DNA from: Tissierellia bacterium
GTDB taxonomy: Bacteria; Bacillota; Clostridia; Tissierellales; Tissierellaceae
Assembly (NCBI GenBank): GCA_012518035.1
Contig: JAAYTL010000107.1
Location: 1 to 64,000, forward strand
Direction of reading: 5' to 3'
Length of the DNA stretch: 64,000 nucleotides
Shown: piece after piece, positions 17,193 through 25,476 of the stretch
Numbering within the stretch: position 1 is the first letter of the stretch
How the letters are laid out: each line of letters begins with the position of its first letter
Translations under genes and position numbers: made by a program
The notes under the pieces: model-generated
Seen by the model: the letters and a program-made list of their open reading frames with translations, nothing else
Database searches by the model: none
What the model was told of the DNA's origin: nothing

Positions 17193-18677
17193 ATGAGGTA
17201 TTTTAGTACTAGAAATAAGGAGATATATGTATCACCAAGTGAAGCTATAATACAGGGCATATCCAAGGAGGGTGGGCTCTTCGTACCTGAAAGCCTGCCC
17301 AAAATTAAAAACTTAGGGCTACTGAAGGATATGGATTATAAGAATCTAGCCTTTGAAATAATGAGTCTGTTTTTTACAGATTTTGAACCCGCTAGTCTTA
17401 GAAAATGTGTGGATAATGCCTATGATAAAAAATTTACAACTAAGGAAATAGCTCCACTTAAAGAGGTTGATGGTGTCTTTTTCCTTGAGCTCTATCATGG
17501 CCCTACTCTTGCTTTTAAAGACATGGCCTTATCCATACTTCCCCATTTATTAAAGGAAGCAATGAGGATTCAAGGGGTAAATAAGGAAGTAGTAATCTTA
17601 ACTGCTACTTCAGGCGACACTGGTAAGGCAGCCTTAGAGGGCTTCGCCAACGTAGAAGGAATAAAAATAATAGTCTTTTATCCAGAAAACGGAGTAAGCC
17701 AAATCCAAGAAAGACAGATGATTACTCAAAGAGGCGACAATACCTTTGTTGTCGCTATCAAAGGGAACTTTGATGATGCCCAAACGGGAGTTAAGCAGAT
17801 CTTCAATGATCTGGACTTTAGGAAGCTCTTGGAGGAAAATAATTACACCTTTTCATCTGCTAATTCCATAAATATCGGTAGGTTAGTCCCTCAAATAGTA
17901 TATTATTTTCATAGCTACTTGATACTATTAAGAGAGGGCAAAATAAAAGATGGAGAGCAGATCAATATAGTAGTTCCTACTGGCAATTTTGGAAACATCC
18001 TGGCAGCCTATTATGGCAAGTTAATGGGGCTACCTATAGGCAAGCTTATTTGTGCTTCCAATGACAATAAGGTATTGACGGATTTCTTTAATACTGGAAC
18101 CTATGACAGGAGAAGGGATCTAGTTCTTACAACATCACCCTCCATGGATATCTTGGTATCTAGTAATTTAGAGAGGCTACTCTATCATCTAAGCGGGGAA
18201 GATAGTGACTTAGTCAAGGCCTTGATGGAGCAATTGAACCAGGAGGGTTATTACAGAGTTGAAGGTATGGATACTGATAATTTCTATGCTGGCTATTCCG
18301 ATGAAGGCCAGGTAGCTGAAACTATCAGGAAGCTATTCTTTGAATCCAACTACCTTATGGATACCCATACAGCCGTAGCCTATAGGGTATATGAAGAATA
18401 TAAGAATGAGACAGGAGACCATACCAAGACGGTGATAGCATCAACAGCCAGTCCCTTTAAGTTTGGTGAGGCTGTGGCTATGGCCATAGGTTTAGATATT
18501 AAGAACAAGGATGAGTTTGCTATAATTGAAGATCTAGCCCAGGCCACAGGAACAAGAGTTCCCAAGGCCATAGGTGAATTAAAGTCTAGTGAAATCCTCC
18601 ATTATAATAGGTGTGAGATTGATGAAATGAAGGATTTAATCAGTGGTTTCTTAAAAGTAGGTGAGTTCAATGATTGA
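17193..18677 (+). CDS. thrC: Threonine synthase
   Basis: A PLP enzyme converting O-phosphohomoserine to threonine. The long (494-residue) fungal/E. coli-like type starts MRYFSTRNKEIYVSPSEAI. The PLP lysine is K109 in GPTLAFKDMA. The cofactor phosphate loop is ATSGDTGKAAL (about 137-147). Ten bases after asd. The 3' end overlaps thrB by eight bases, indicating translational coupling. Confidence 0.95.
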   Translation: MRYFSTRNKEIYVSPSEAIIQGISKEGGLFVPESLPKIKNLGLLKDMDYKNLAFEIMSLFFTDFEPASLRKCVDNAYDKKFTTKEIAPLKEVDGVFFLELYHGPTLAFKDMALSILPHLLKEAMRIQGVNKEVVILTATSGDTGKAALEGFANVEGIKIIVFYPENGVSQIQERQMITQRGDNTFVVAIKGNFDDAQTGVKQIFNDLDFRKLLEENNYTFSSANSINIGRLVPQIVYYFHSYLILLREGKIKDGEQINIVVPTGNFGNILAAYYGKLMGLPIGKLICASNDNKVLTDFFNTGTYDRRRDLVLTTSPSMDILVSSNLERLLYHLSGEDSDLVKALMEQLNQEGYYRVEGMDTDNFYAGYSDEGQVAETIRKLFFESNYLMDTHTAVAYRVYEEYKNETGDHTKTVIASTASPFKFGEAVAMAIGLDIKNKDEFAIIEDLAQATGTRVPKAIGELKSSEILHYNRCEIDEMKDLISGFLKVGEFND

Positions 18678-19560
18678 AATTAGAGTACCAGCATCTACAG
18701 CAAACCTGGGTCCAGGCTTTGATGCCCTTGGCCTGGCCCTAGACCTAAACAATACCTATCGATTTAAGGAGATAGAGGCAGGACTTGAAATTTATGGGGT
18801 AGATGAAAAATATAATAACTCTGACAACCTAATCTATACTTCAATGTTAACTACTTTTAGGAAGCTGGGTTATTCACCTAAAGGGCTAAGGATAGATGTT
18901 GAATCTGAAATACCTATCTCAAGCGGACTGGGTAGTAGTGCAGCCTGTATAGTAGCAGGGGTCATGGGGGCAAATTTTTTAGCAGGAGAACCCCTCAGCA
19001 AGGAAGAAATCTTCAGCCTAGCCACTGAAATCGAAGGTCATCCTGACAATATTGCCCCTGCTATATTTGGGGGCTTAATAGTTTCCATAATAGAAGATGG
19101 GAAGGTCTATTATAACAAGATGGATATCAAGGAAGGAATAAAGTTTATTGTAATCCTTCCCGATTTTACCGTATCAACCAGGGAGGCCAGAAAGGTCCTA
19201 CCTGATCAGATTTCATACCAAGATGGAGTTTTCAATGTTGGTAGGGTGGCACTTTTATTGTCAGCTCTTTCAAACGGTAGGTTCGACTTATTAAGACCCG
19301 CCCTAAATGATAGACTTCATCAACCCTATAGGAGCAAATTGATAAAAGGCTTTGATTTGGTAATAGATAAATGTGTTGAATTGGGTTCCTATGGTGCCTA
19401 TCTCAGTGGGGCTGGTCCTTCTATAATGGCGATAGCAGATAGGGACGATGAAGAGTTTGTTGAAAAAATGAAGGAATATCTTGGAGGGATAGGCTATAAC
19501 TGGCATGTTAAGGAGATGGAGATAAATCTTACTGGAGCTACTATGAAAAAAATTCCATAG
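18670..19560 (+). CDS. thrB: Homoserine kinase
   Basis: A GHMP-family kinase making O-phosphohomoserine for ThrC. The N-terminus VPASTANLGPGFDALG and ATP loop PISSGLGSSAA (about 82-92) are diagnostic. ATG 18670 follows TAGGTGAG; the GTG at 18661 lies inside that ribosome site and is rejected. About 296 residues. The operon lacks hom (homoserine dehydrogenase), which must lie elsewhere. Confidence 0.95.
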   Translation: MIEIRVPASTANLGPGFDALGLALDLNNTYRFKEIEAGLEIYGVDEKYNNSDNLIYTSMLTTFRKLGYSPKGLRIDVESEIPISSGLGSSAACIVAGVMGANFLAGEPLSKEEIFSLATEIEGHPDNIAPAIFGGLIVSIIEDGKVYYNKMDIKEGIKFIVILPDFTVSTREARKVLPDQISYQDGVFNVGRVALLLSALSNGRFDLLRPALNDRLHQPYRSKLIKGFDLVIDKCVELGSYGAYLSGAGPSIMAIADRDDEEFVEKMKEYLGGIGYNWHVKEMEINLTGATMKKIP

Positions 19561-19631
19561 GATATCCTGTATAAGCTCATATATGAATCCTCATAATAAG
19601 ATTGATTATCTATTCTTCTAGGAGGATTAAT

Positions 19632-19805
19632 ATGGAAGGAAATTCTAATTTTCAACATATCTTAGAGAGTTTTAAACAGGCAGATTTAGAAAAGAAGATT
19701 GAAATGTATACTACAGTCAGGGGCCTCTCAGTAGAGCAATATAAGGAACTATTAAAGTATTTTCCTATCAAAGAGTTAGGCAGACTTGAACAGGCTATGG
19801 GTTAA
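19632..19805 (+). CDS. Small unknown protein (57 residues)
   Basis: Starts at ATG 19632 behind a strong AGGAGG site. The protein is charged and likely all-helical (FQHILESFKQADLEKKIEMY), with no membrane segment or Cys. It sits alone between thrB and a membrane-protein operon and has its own terminator, which supports a real gene. Function not recognised. Confidence 0.6.
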   Translation: MEGNSNFQHILESFKQADLEKKIEMYTTVRGLSVEQYKELLKYFPIKELGRLEQAMG

Positions 19806-19840
19806 AAGGATGAAGACTTTCATCCTTTTATATCTTTTTT
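19804..19840 (+). terminator. Intrinsic terminator
   Basis: AAAAGGATGAA (19804-19814) pairs with TTCATCCTTTT (19819-19829) with a four-base loop, then ATATC and six T. Confidence 0.75.
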
Positions 19841-19914
19841 ATGTGATTTATAAGACTTGATGAAGCCTGCTACTTTAAGATATAATGATTTAAAATCACA
19901 TTAGGCGGGATAAA

Positions 19915-20601
19915 ATGAAAAAACTCTTAGCACTAATCTTAGTAATTTCTATTAGCCTATCTCTCTTGGCCATATCAATAGAAATGAATTCTTATAATAA
20001 AAAGTATTATACACAATCCTTTGAAAGATATGGAGTAGTTGAAGTTACTGGAAAATCCATGGATGACTTAGAAGTAATAACTGAAGATATAATCCTCTAT
20101 TTAAAGGGGAGGGGTGGAGATGAGTTACTTAATACTCACTTTAATGAAAGAGAAGTACTCCATATGAGGGACGTACAGGATCTATTTAATCTGGCAAGGA
20201 CCCTAAAATATACTGGACTATTTCTAGCCATCTTAATTGTGGGATATTATATATATAAGAAGGAAGGATTAGGGTTTGGCAGGGCACTCTTCCTTGGTCC
20301 ATTTGTAATATATGGTATCTTCTTGTTCTTAGCCTTAATTATCTCTAGGGACTTTAACAAATATTTCACATATTTCCATTTGATATTCTTTACCAATGAC
20401 CTTTGGATTTTGGATCCCAGTAAGGATTTAATGATTCAAATGTTGCCTGAACCATTTTTTATGGGGATAGCCCTAAGAATAATGTTATCTTTCCTTATAT
20501 TTATGTCAATAATCCAACTAGCAGGATTTATTTTAATAAGGAAAGGTATGAAAAGTGATGAAAAGCTTAGTAGCCAAGTTGAAGGAGATATCAATAATTA
20601 A
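19915..20601 (+). CDS. TIGR01906/DUF1461 family membrane protein
   Basis: A 228-residue integral membrane protein. An N-terminal membrane segment or signal anchor (about 3-22) is followed by an outside loop with FNEREVLHMRDVQDLF (about 74-89), the family signature, then three or four more membrane segments. The family is widespread in clostridia and lactic acid bacteria with unknown role. It shares 44 bases with the next gene in another frame, so the two are coupled. Confidence 0.8.
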   Translation: MKKLLALILVISISLSLLAISIEMNSYNKKYYTQSFERYGVVEVTGKSMDDLEVITEDIILYLKGRGGDELLNTHFNEREVLHMRDVQDLFNLARTLKYTGLFLAILIVGYYIYKKEGLGFGRALFLGPFVIYGIFLFLALIISRDFNKYFTYFHLIFFTNDLWILDPSKDLMIQMLPEPFFMGIALRIMLSFLIFMSIIQLAGFILIRKGMKSDEKLSSQVEGDINN

Positions 20602-21487
20602 TAATAGGAAGAGGATCTTGAAAAACTATTATTCTAAGGAATTAAGAAAGGGCAAGACCTATAGGGCCTCTCTCTTGGACAAGGTCCTCTTTTATACCAT
20701 CATCTTTATAGGATTGACAGGATATTTATTTGCAAAGTCCAAGGAGTTACTACCGTCAATCTTCCTTTCGGCCCTTCTTCTATACTTCATCAGGATTTCT
20801 ACTTCACAATTATTTAAGAAATCAAAGGAAAAGAAGATTTCAGCTATTAATGAAGGACTAAAGAAGAAGAAGCTTATCAGGGAGTTCTCAAATTTAAACA
20901 AGGAGGGCTTTATTAATTATATAAAGATATTGTTTAAAGATTATTATGATACTGAAGTTGAGGATGCAGATCTACCCTTGGATTTACAGCTTACTAAAGA
21001 GGGGGATGTTTTTGGTATCAAATGTATCAAGGCTAGCATGGAGGACAGGATTGGAACTAGGGAACTAGAAGTATTTCATAGGGAATTAAAAAGTCTAGGC
21101 TTAGAGGATGGTATTTTGGTAACCAACACCCATTTTACCGAGGGTTTGAAGAATAACACTAGATTAATCCTCCTAGGTTTTGACGATATAGTAGAAATCT
21201 TAAAGGAGATTGACAGGTATCCTTCTGATCAGGATATGGAGGATTATATAGTAGATAGGTTTATCGATAGAAGGAACAGTATTAAAAGTCAGGTTAAGAG
21301 TTTTAATAAAAGAAAAATAATTCAATTATATGGCCTATGTGCGATATTCTATATCCTTTCATTCTTTATACCTTTTGCCAGATATTATAAATTAATGGCT
21401 GTTCTATCATTTCTGATTGCAAGTCTGGTTTCTGGGTATAAGATAAGCGAATATATAAGGATGAGGGATAGGGTTAAAACAGATTAA
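20558..21487 (+). CDS. Membrane protein with degenerate Mrr-like nuclease domain
   Basis: About 309 residues. Two membrane segments (about 45-90) precede a soluble domain (about 110-235) resembling Mrr-type restriction endonuclease-like domains, and two more membrane segments follow (about 250-295). In the Mrr pattern (D...QxK) an Asp is present in LDLQL, but the following strand reads GIKCIK, so the Gln-x-Lys part is altered. Nuclease activity is uncertain. Start is ATG 20558 or GTG 20555. It overlaps the DUF1461 gene, implying joint expression. Confidence 0.6.
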   Translation: MKSLVAKLKEISIINNRKRILKNYYSKELRKGKTYRASLLDKVLFYTIIFIGLTGYLFAKSKELLPSIFLSALLLYFIRISTSQLFKKSKEKKISAINEGLKKKKLIREFSNLNKEGFINYIKILFKDYYDTEVEDADLPLDLQLTKEGDVFGIKCIKASMEDRIGTRELEVFHRELKSLGLEDGILVTNTHFTEGLKNNTRLILLGFDDIVEILKEIDRYPSDQDMEDYIVDRFIDRRNSIKSQVKSFNKRKIIQLYGLCAIFYILSFFIPFARYYKLMAVLSFLIASLVSGYKISEYIRMRDRVKTD

Positions 21488-21506
21488 ATAATAGAATATT
21501 GACAGA

Positions 21507-21594
21507 CAGAGTAGGTAAAAAGCGTTAAGTGTTAAAGGATGGGAAGTTGCCTTTAAACGAAAGAGTAATCTGCGATTTTTTACCGCATCCGCTG
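21507..21594 (+). ncRNA. THF (tetrahydrofolate) riboswitch
   Basis: The aptamer matches the class I THF riboswitch: AGAGTAG at the 5' side, GCGTTAAGTG, GGATGGGAAGTTGCC, ACGAAAG and the closing CCGCATCCGCT. It sits directly upstream of folT, its commonest target. A following hairpin AATTAGAA/TTCTAATT (about 21600-21620) and GCAGATGC, complementary to part of GCATCCGC, could form the switching structure that exposes or hides the AAGGAGA site. Confidence 0.93.
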
Positions 21595-21657
21595 ACTAAA
21601 TTAGAATCTCTTTTCTAATTGTGCAGATGCTGTTTTGTCAAGAAAGGAGATTGTTTT

Positions 21658-22200
21658 ATGTTAAAAAGAAGAACCCGTAAAATCAAGACCCAACATTTAG
21701 TAATGGCTGCTTTTTTAACAGCCCTGTCTATTGTTATAACTAGACTTCTTTCAGTTATGCTCCCCGAAGTTAGAATAGGTTTTGGGCGAGTGCCTATAAC
21801 CATTGCAGGCCTATTGTTTGGGCCCATGCTAGGGGGGATAAGTGGGGCAGCATCAGACCTAGTAGGAATGTTATTATTTCCAACAGGGGCCTACCATCCA
21901 GGCTTTACCTTTAGCTCTATGCTAGATGGACTTATACCTGGCTTATTTGCATTATATTTTAAAAGGAATCTAAAAATGGGGAAGCCCTTTACCCTGACTA
22001 GGATTTTATTGGTTCATTTGATCACAATAGTAATTACATCCGTTATTCTAAATACCTTATGGTTGACCCAGTATCTAGGTAAGGGATTTTTGGTCTTGTT
22101 ACCAGTTAGGGTATTAAACTCTATCATAAACATACCTGCCCAGGCCTTTATAGTCTATACCATCTTGAAATACCAGGATAGATTTCTTAAGAATCATTAG
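21658..22200 (+). CDS. folT: ECF transporter substrate-binding subunit, folate-specific
   Basis: A six-helix S component (about 180 residues) of an energy-coupling-factor importer for folates. The FolT signature RIGFGRVPITIAGLLFGP lies near residue 38, followed by GGISGAASDLVGMLL. ATG 21658 follows AAAGGAGA; the open frame upstream is leader RNA. It needs the ATPase and EcfT module encoded elsewhere. The THF riboswitch upstream supports the specificity. Confidence 0.93.
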   Translation: MLKRRTRKIKTQHLVMAAFLTALSIVITRLLSVMLPEVRIGFGRVPITIAGLLFGPMLGGISGAASDLVGMLLFPTGAYHPGFTFSSMLDGLIPGLFALYFKRNLKMGKPFTLTRILLVHLITIVITSVILNTLWLTQYLGKGFLVLLPVRVLNSIINIPAQAFIVYTILKYQDRFLKNH

Positions 22201-22293
22201 GTGATATCCCTTATAGAATGGGTTTGATTTTATATTAACTAAGTATTATAATGGTTGTATAGTATAAAAATTGACAATTATAGGAGGAGTAAG

Positions 22294-22866
22294 ATGAAAA
22301 AAACATTACCGATAGCCATGTCAAATAGACATATCCATTTAAGTCAAAAGGATTTAGAGATATTATTCGGTGAAGGATATGAGCTAACTAAGTTTAAAGA
22401 CCTATCCCAACCTGGCCAATATGCTGCTGAAGAAAAAGTTGACGTAGAAGGACCTAAAGGAACAATTAAGGGAGTTAGAGTTCTAGGACCTGTTAGGGGA
22501 GATACTCAATTTGAACTATCAGTTTCTGATGCTTTTGGACTAGGAATCAAGCCTGTTATTAGAAACTCAGGAGAGATAGAAGATACCCCAGGTGTTAAGT
22601 TAATTGGACCAAAAGGCGAAGTAGATATAGACAAGGGTGCCATCGTTGCTGCAAGACACATCCATATGCATACAACAGATGCAGAAGAGTTTGGCGTTAA
22701 GGATAAAGATGTAGTTAGCATCAAGGTTGGTGGTCCAAGGGGCCTAGTATTTGATGAAGTATTGGTTAGGGTTAGTGACTCATATGCTCTAGAAATGCAT
22801 GTAGATATAGAAGAGGGAAATGCTGCTGGAGTTAGGAACGGAGACCTAGTAGAACTTATTAAATAG
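22294..22866 (+). CDS. Phosphate propanoyltransferase (PduL-type)
   Basis: A 190-residue PduL-family phosphotransacylase that interconverts acyl-CoA and acyl phosphate with a two-metal site. The metal-binding histidines are visible in SNRHIHLS (10-17) and AARHIHMH (about 121-128). No N-terminal microcompartment-targeting extension is present, so it is probably cytosolic. ATG 22294 follows TAGGAGGAG. It lies 13 bases before deoC, suggesting a two-gene operon. Confidence 0.92.
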   Translation: MKKTLPIAMSNRHIHLSQKDLEILFGEGYELTKFKDLSQPGQYAAEEKVDVEGPKGTIKGVRVLGPVRGDTQFELSVSDAFGLGIKPVIRNSGEIEDTPGVKLIGPKGEVDIDKGAIVAARHIHMHTTDAEEFGVKDKDVVSIKVGGPRGLVFDEVLVRVSDSYALEMHVDIEEGNAAGVRNGDLVELIK

Positions 22867-22879
22867 GAGGCCAACTCAG

Positions 22880-23527
22880 GTGGATATAAAATCTATGATA
22901 GACCATACTATCTTAAAACCTGATACGAAAAAAGATGAGATCCAAGCTCTTTGTCAAGAGGCAAAAGAGTTTGGCTTTTATGCAGTTTGTGTAAATCCCT
23001 ATTACGTCTCCCTGTGTAAGGATCTATTAGAGGGAAGCAAGGTCAAGATAGCAACTGTCATAGGATTCCCCCTAGGGGCCAATACCAGTGATATTAAAGC
23101 CCTAGAGACTAAAAAGGCCATAGATGATGGGGCCGATGAAATCGATATGGTAATTAATATTGGAGCCTTAAAAGATGGGGATTATGGAGTTGTTAGAGAT
23201 GATATCAAGGCTGTAGTCGAAGCAGCTAAGGATAGGGCAAGGGTAAAAGTAATAATTGAAACATCCTTACTCACAGATGATGAAAAGATCAAGGCTTGTG
23301 AATTATCTCTGGAAGCTGGGGCTGATTTTGTTAAGACTTCAACAGGGTTCAGCACTGGAGGTGCCACTGTTGAGGATGTAAAATTAATGAAATCAGTAGT
23401 TAAAGACAAAATGGAGATTAAGGCTTCTGGCGGTGTAAGGGATTTTGAAACTGCCAGGAAGATGATTGAGGCAGGGGCTCGTAGAATAGGCACAAGCTCA
23501 GGTGTAAAGATTGTTAAGGGAAAATAA
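22880..23527 (+). CDS. deoC: Deoxyribose-phosphate aldolase
   Basis: Cleaves 2-deoxyribose-5-phosphate into acetaldehyde and glyceraldehyde-3-phosphate during deoxynucleoside use. The Schiff-base lysine is about K152 in [14 protein letters not shown]. The conserved [21 protein letters not shown] region precedes it and [10 protein letters not shown] follows. GTG start behind AGGAGG. 215 residues, normal. Pairing with pduL suggests that acetaldehyde-derived acetyl-CoA goes to acetyl phosphate, with the aldehyde dehydrogenase elsewhere. Confidence 0.95.
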   Translation: MDIKSMIDHTILKPDTKKDEIQALCQEAKEFGFYAVCVNPYYVSLCKDLLEGSKVKIATVIGFPLGANTSDIKALETKKAIDDGADEIDMVINIGALKDGDYGVVRDDIKAVVEAAKDRARVKVIIETSLLTDDEKIKACELSLEAGADFVKTSTGFSTGGATVEDVKLMKSVVKDKMEIKASGGVRDFETARKMIEAGARRIGTSSGVKIVKGK

Positions 23528-23553
23528 AAAGGGCTAGGCCCTTTTTATTTTTT
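23526..23553 (+). terminator. Terminator after deoC
   Basis: AAAAAGGGC pairs with GCCCTTTTT around a three-base loop, followed by ATTTTTT. Confidence 0.85.
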
Positions 23554-23628
23554 GTATATTATATATCCCAATAAAAATCCTGTTATAAAATTCCTAAAAA
23601 AAGAAAAGCTATATACAGGAGGGATATA

Positions 23629-24084
23629 ATGAAAAGGAAAATACTATTGATAATATCATTCAGCATCTTGATTTCCTTAACGGCCTGCACAAACCCACAG
23701 CCTGAGAAAGACAAGGCAGAAGTAGAGCATCCAGATTTAATTCAAGTAAATGTTGAGGCTAGAGAATTGCTAACTAGATCGGAAGAGATTTCCAACATGG
23801 TTGTAGAGCTCTATGGTATTGATGATGCATCCACAATCATCTTTAATGAGGATGCCTATATAGCTGTCATAATGGCCTTTGATCAAGAGTTTACAGATGA
23901 ATTAAAAAACCTTATTATCCACCAGGCCAAGGAGAAAGATGCCCTGATAGAGAACATTTATGTTACGAATGATGAAAAAATATTTAGGCAGATTGATGAT
24001 ATAGTGTTTAATTTGCTTCAGGGAGAGTCCTACGATGACCAGGTCAAGGAAATTAATAAAATAGCTAGGAAAATCAAGAAATAA
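23629..24084 (+). CDS. YhcN/YlaJ family sporulation lipoprotein
   Basis: A 151-residue lipoprotein. A signal peptide (1-19) ends in a lipobox LTAC with the lipid-carrying Cys at 20. The mature part has the YhcN/YlaJ pattern: helical VNVEARELLTRSEEISNMVVELYGIDDASTIIFNEDAYIAV followed by a second helix pair. Family members are spore inner-membrane or coat-associated and affect germination or outgrowth. Single gene with its own GGAGGG site and terminator. Confidence 0.85.
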   Translation: MKRKILLIISFSILISLTACTNPQPEKDKAEVEHPDLIQVNVEARELLTRSEEISNMVVELYGIDDASTIIFNEDAYIAVIMAFDQEFTDELKNLIIHQAKEKDALIENIYVTNDEKIFRQIDDIVFNLLQGESYDDQVKEINKIARKIKK

Positions 24085-24113
24085 ATAAAACCCTTATGGG
24101 TTTTATTTATTTA
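24081..24113 (+). terminator. Terminator after the YhcN-like gene
   Basis: ATAAATAAAACCC (24081-24093) pairs with GGGTTTTATTTAT (24098-24110) around TTAT. The stem covers the stop codon. Confidence 0.8.
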
Positions 24114-24189
24114 AAAGAAAAGGCTTATAAGAAATAAGTGGATATAAATTGGGTATAGTAAACTATATGCCTAAAGGAGGAAATGACTA

Positions 24190-25476
24190 ATGAAATCGAA
24201 TCCAGAGAGAATTCAAATAGCTAAAGATATCTACCTTAATATAATAAATGAGGGAAAATTTAAATCTAACTTGCTAAGCTATTATTTTATTAGGCCCTTG
24301 GATAGAAGAGAAGTCACCAAGAATACCCTCTTATCCTTGGTCCTAAGAAGGGCTAGCAAAAACTATCCCAGAACTATAGACCTCGAGAGGAAACTGGAAG
24401 AGTTATATGGTACAAACCTAAGCCTAGGTATAAATAAGCGGGGGGAAAGACAAGTTATTCGTTATACCATGGAATGGCCCAAGAACAAGTACCTTGATGA
24501 GGATTATGATGGTGAAATAATTCAAATACTTAAGGAAATAATTTTTAATCCCCTTGTTGAAGGCCGAGGATTTTCAAAGAGCTATGTAGACCAAGAAAAG
24601 GAAAACCTGAGGAGAAAAATTGAAAACAAGATAAATGATAAGGGGGCCTATGCTAGAGAAAGATGTTTTGAAATAATGTGTAAAAATGAAAGATTTGGCT
24701 TATTTCCCCTTGGTTATGTAGAGGATTTAGAAGATATTGATGAAGTCAACCTCTACCAGCATTACCAGGAGTTTATAAGGACTAGCCCGATTGAGATCTT
24801 CTACGTAGGTCAAGTAGATGACAATATTATAAGCGCCCTTAAGAGTCATCTAGAAATAAGAAGGGATGAAACTATATCCATACCTGAAGATGTCCTAGTA
24901 GGTGCTGGGCAGACACGGAATATTGTTATAGATGAATTAGACGTCAATCAAGGGAAACTGGTGATGGGCTATAGGGCAGCTATCCACCATAATGATAAAT
25001 TATATAACCCCCTTCTTTTAGCTAGCGACATTTTAGGAGGAGGTCCAAATTCTAAGCTCTTTATAAATGTCAGGGAAAAGGAGAGCCTGGCCTACTATAT
25101 AGGTTCATCGACCTATAAGTATAAGTCCTTGATGTTGGTGGAAAGTGGAATAGAATTCGATGATTTTGATAGGACAGTTGAGATTATTAACCAGCAATTG
25201 GAGGAATTAAAGGCAGGTAAGTTTACTGACGAAGATGTAGCTAAATCAAAAAAATCCTTGGTGACTAATACTGAGTCCATTAGGGATAGCTTATTCTTAA
25301 TGTCTGAGTTCTTTTTTAGCCAGCTTATTTCAGGGGATAAGAGAAGTCTGGAAGAAGTACTCGATGATTTTCAAAAGGTTGAAAGGGAAGAAATTATTGA
25401 AGCCGCTAAGAGGATAAAACTTGATACTATCTATTTTATGCGAAATAAAAAGGAAGAAGTGGGGGTAGAGAAATGA
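24190..25476 (+). CDS. M16 peptidase-like protein, YmfF type
   Basis: A 428-residue member of the inverzincin/M16 fold lacking the HxxEH zinc motif at the N-terminus. The C-terminal half keeps the partner-type features (LASDILGGGPNSKLFINVREKESLAYYIGSS-like region at about 277-307). In M16 pairs such a subunit completes the active chamber of its HxxEH partner. Homologues (YmfF) are annotated as linked to EF-P 5-aminopentanol modification. It overlaps ymfH-like by ATGA. Confidence 0.88.
   Translation: MKSNPERIQIAKDIYLNIINEGKFKSNLLSYYFIRPLDRREVTKNTLLSLVLRRASKNYPRTIDLERKLEELYGTNLSLGINKRGERQVIRYTMEWPKNKYLDEDYDGEIIQILKEIIFNPLVEGRGFSKSYVDQEKENLRRKIENKINDKGAYARERCFEIMCKNERFGLFPLGYVEDLEDIDEVNLYQHYQEFIRTSPIEIFYVGQVDDNIISALKSHLEIRRDETISIPEDVLVGAGQTRNIVIDELDVNQGKLVMGYRAAIHHNDKLYNPLLLASDILGGGPNSKLFINVREKESLAYYIGSSTYKYKSLMLVESGIEFDDFDRTVEIINQQLEELKAGKFTDEDVAKSKKSLVTNTESIRDSLFLMSEFFFSQLISGDKRSLEEVLDDFQKVEREEIIEAAKRIKLDTIYFMRNKKEEVGVEK

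Noticed and set aside
21499-21504. TTGACA as -35 of folT
   Set aside because: Runs into the THF aptamer; a matching -10 would fall inside the riboswitch, so it cannot drive a transcript containing the whole aptamer.
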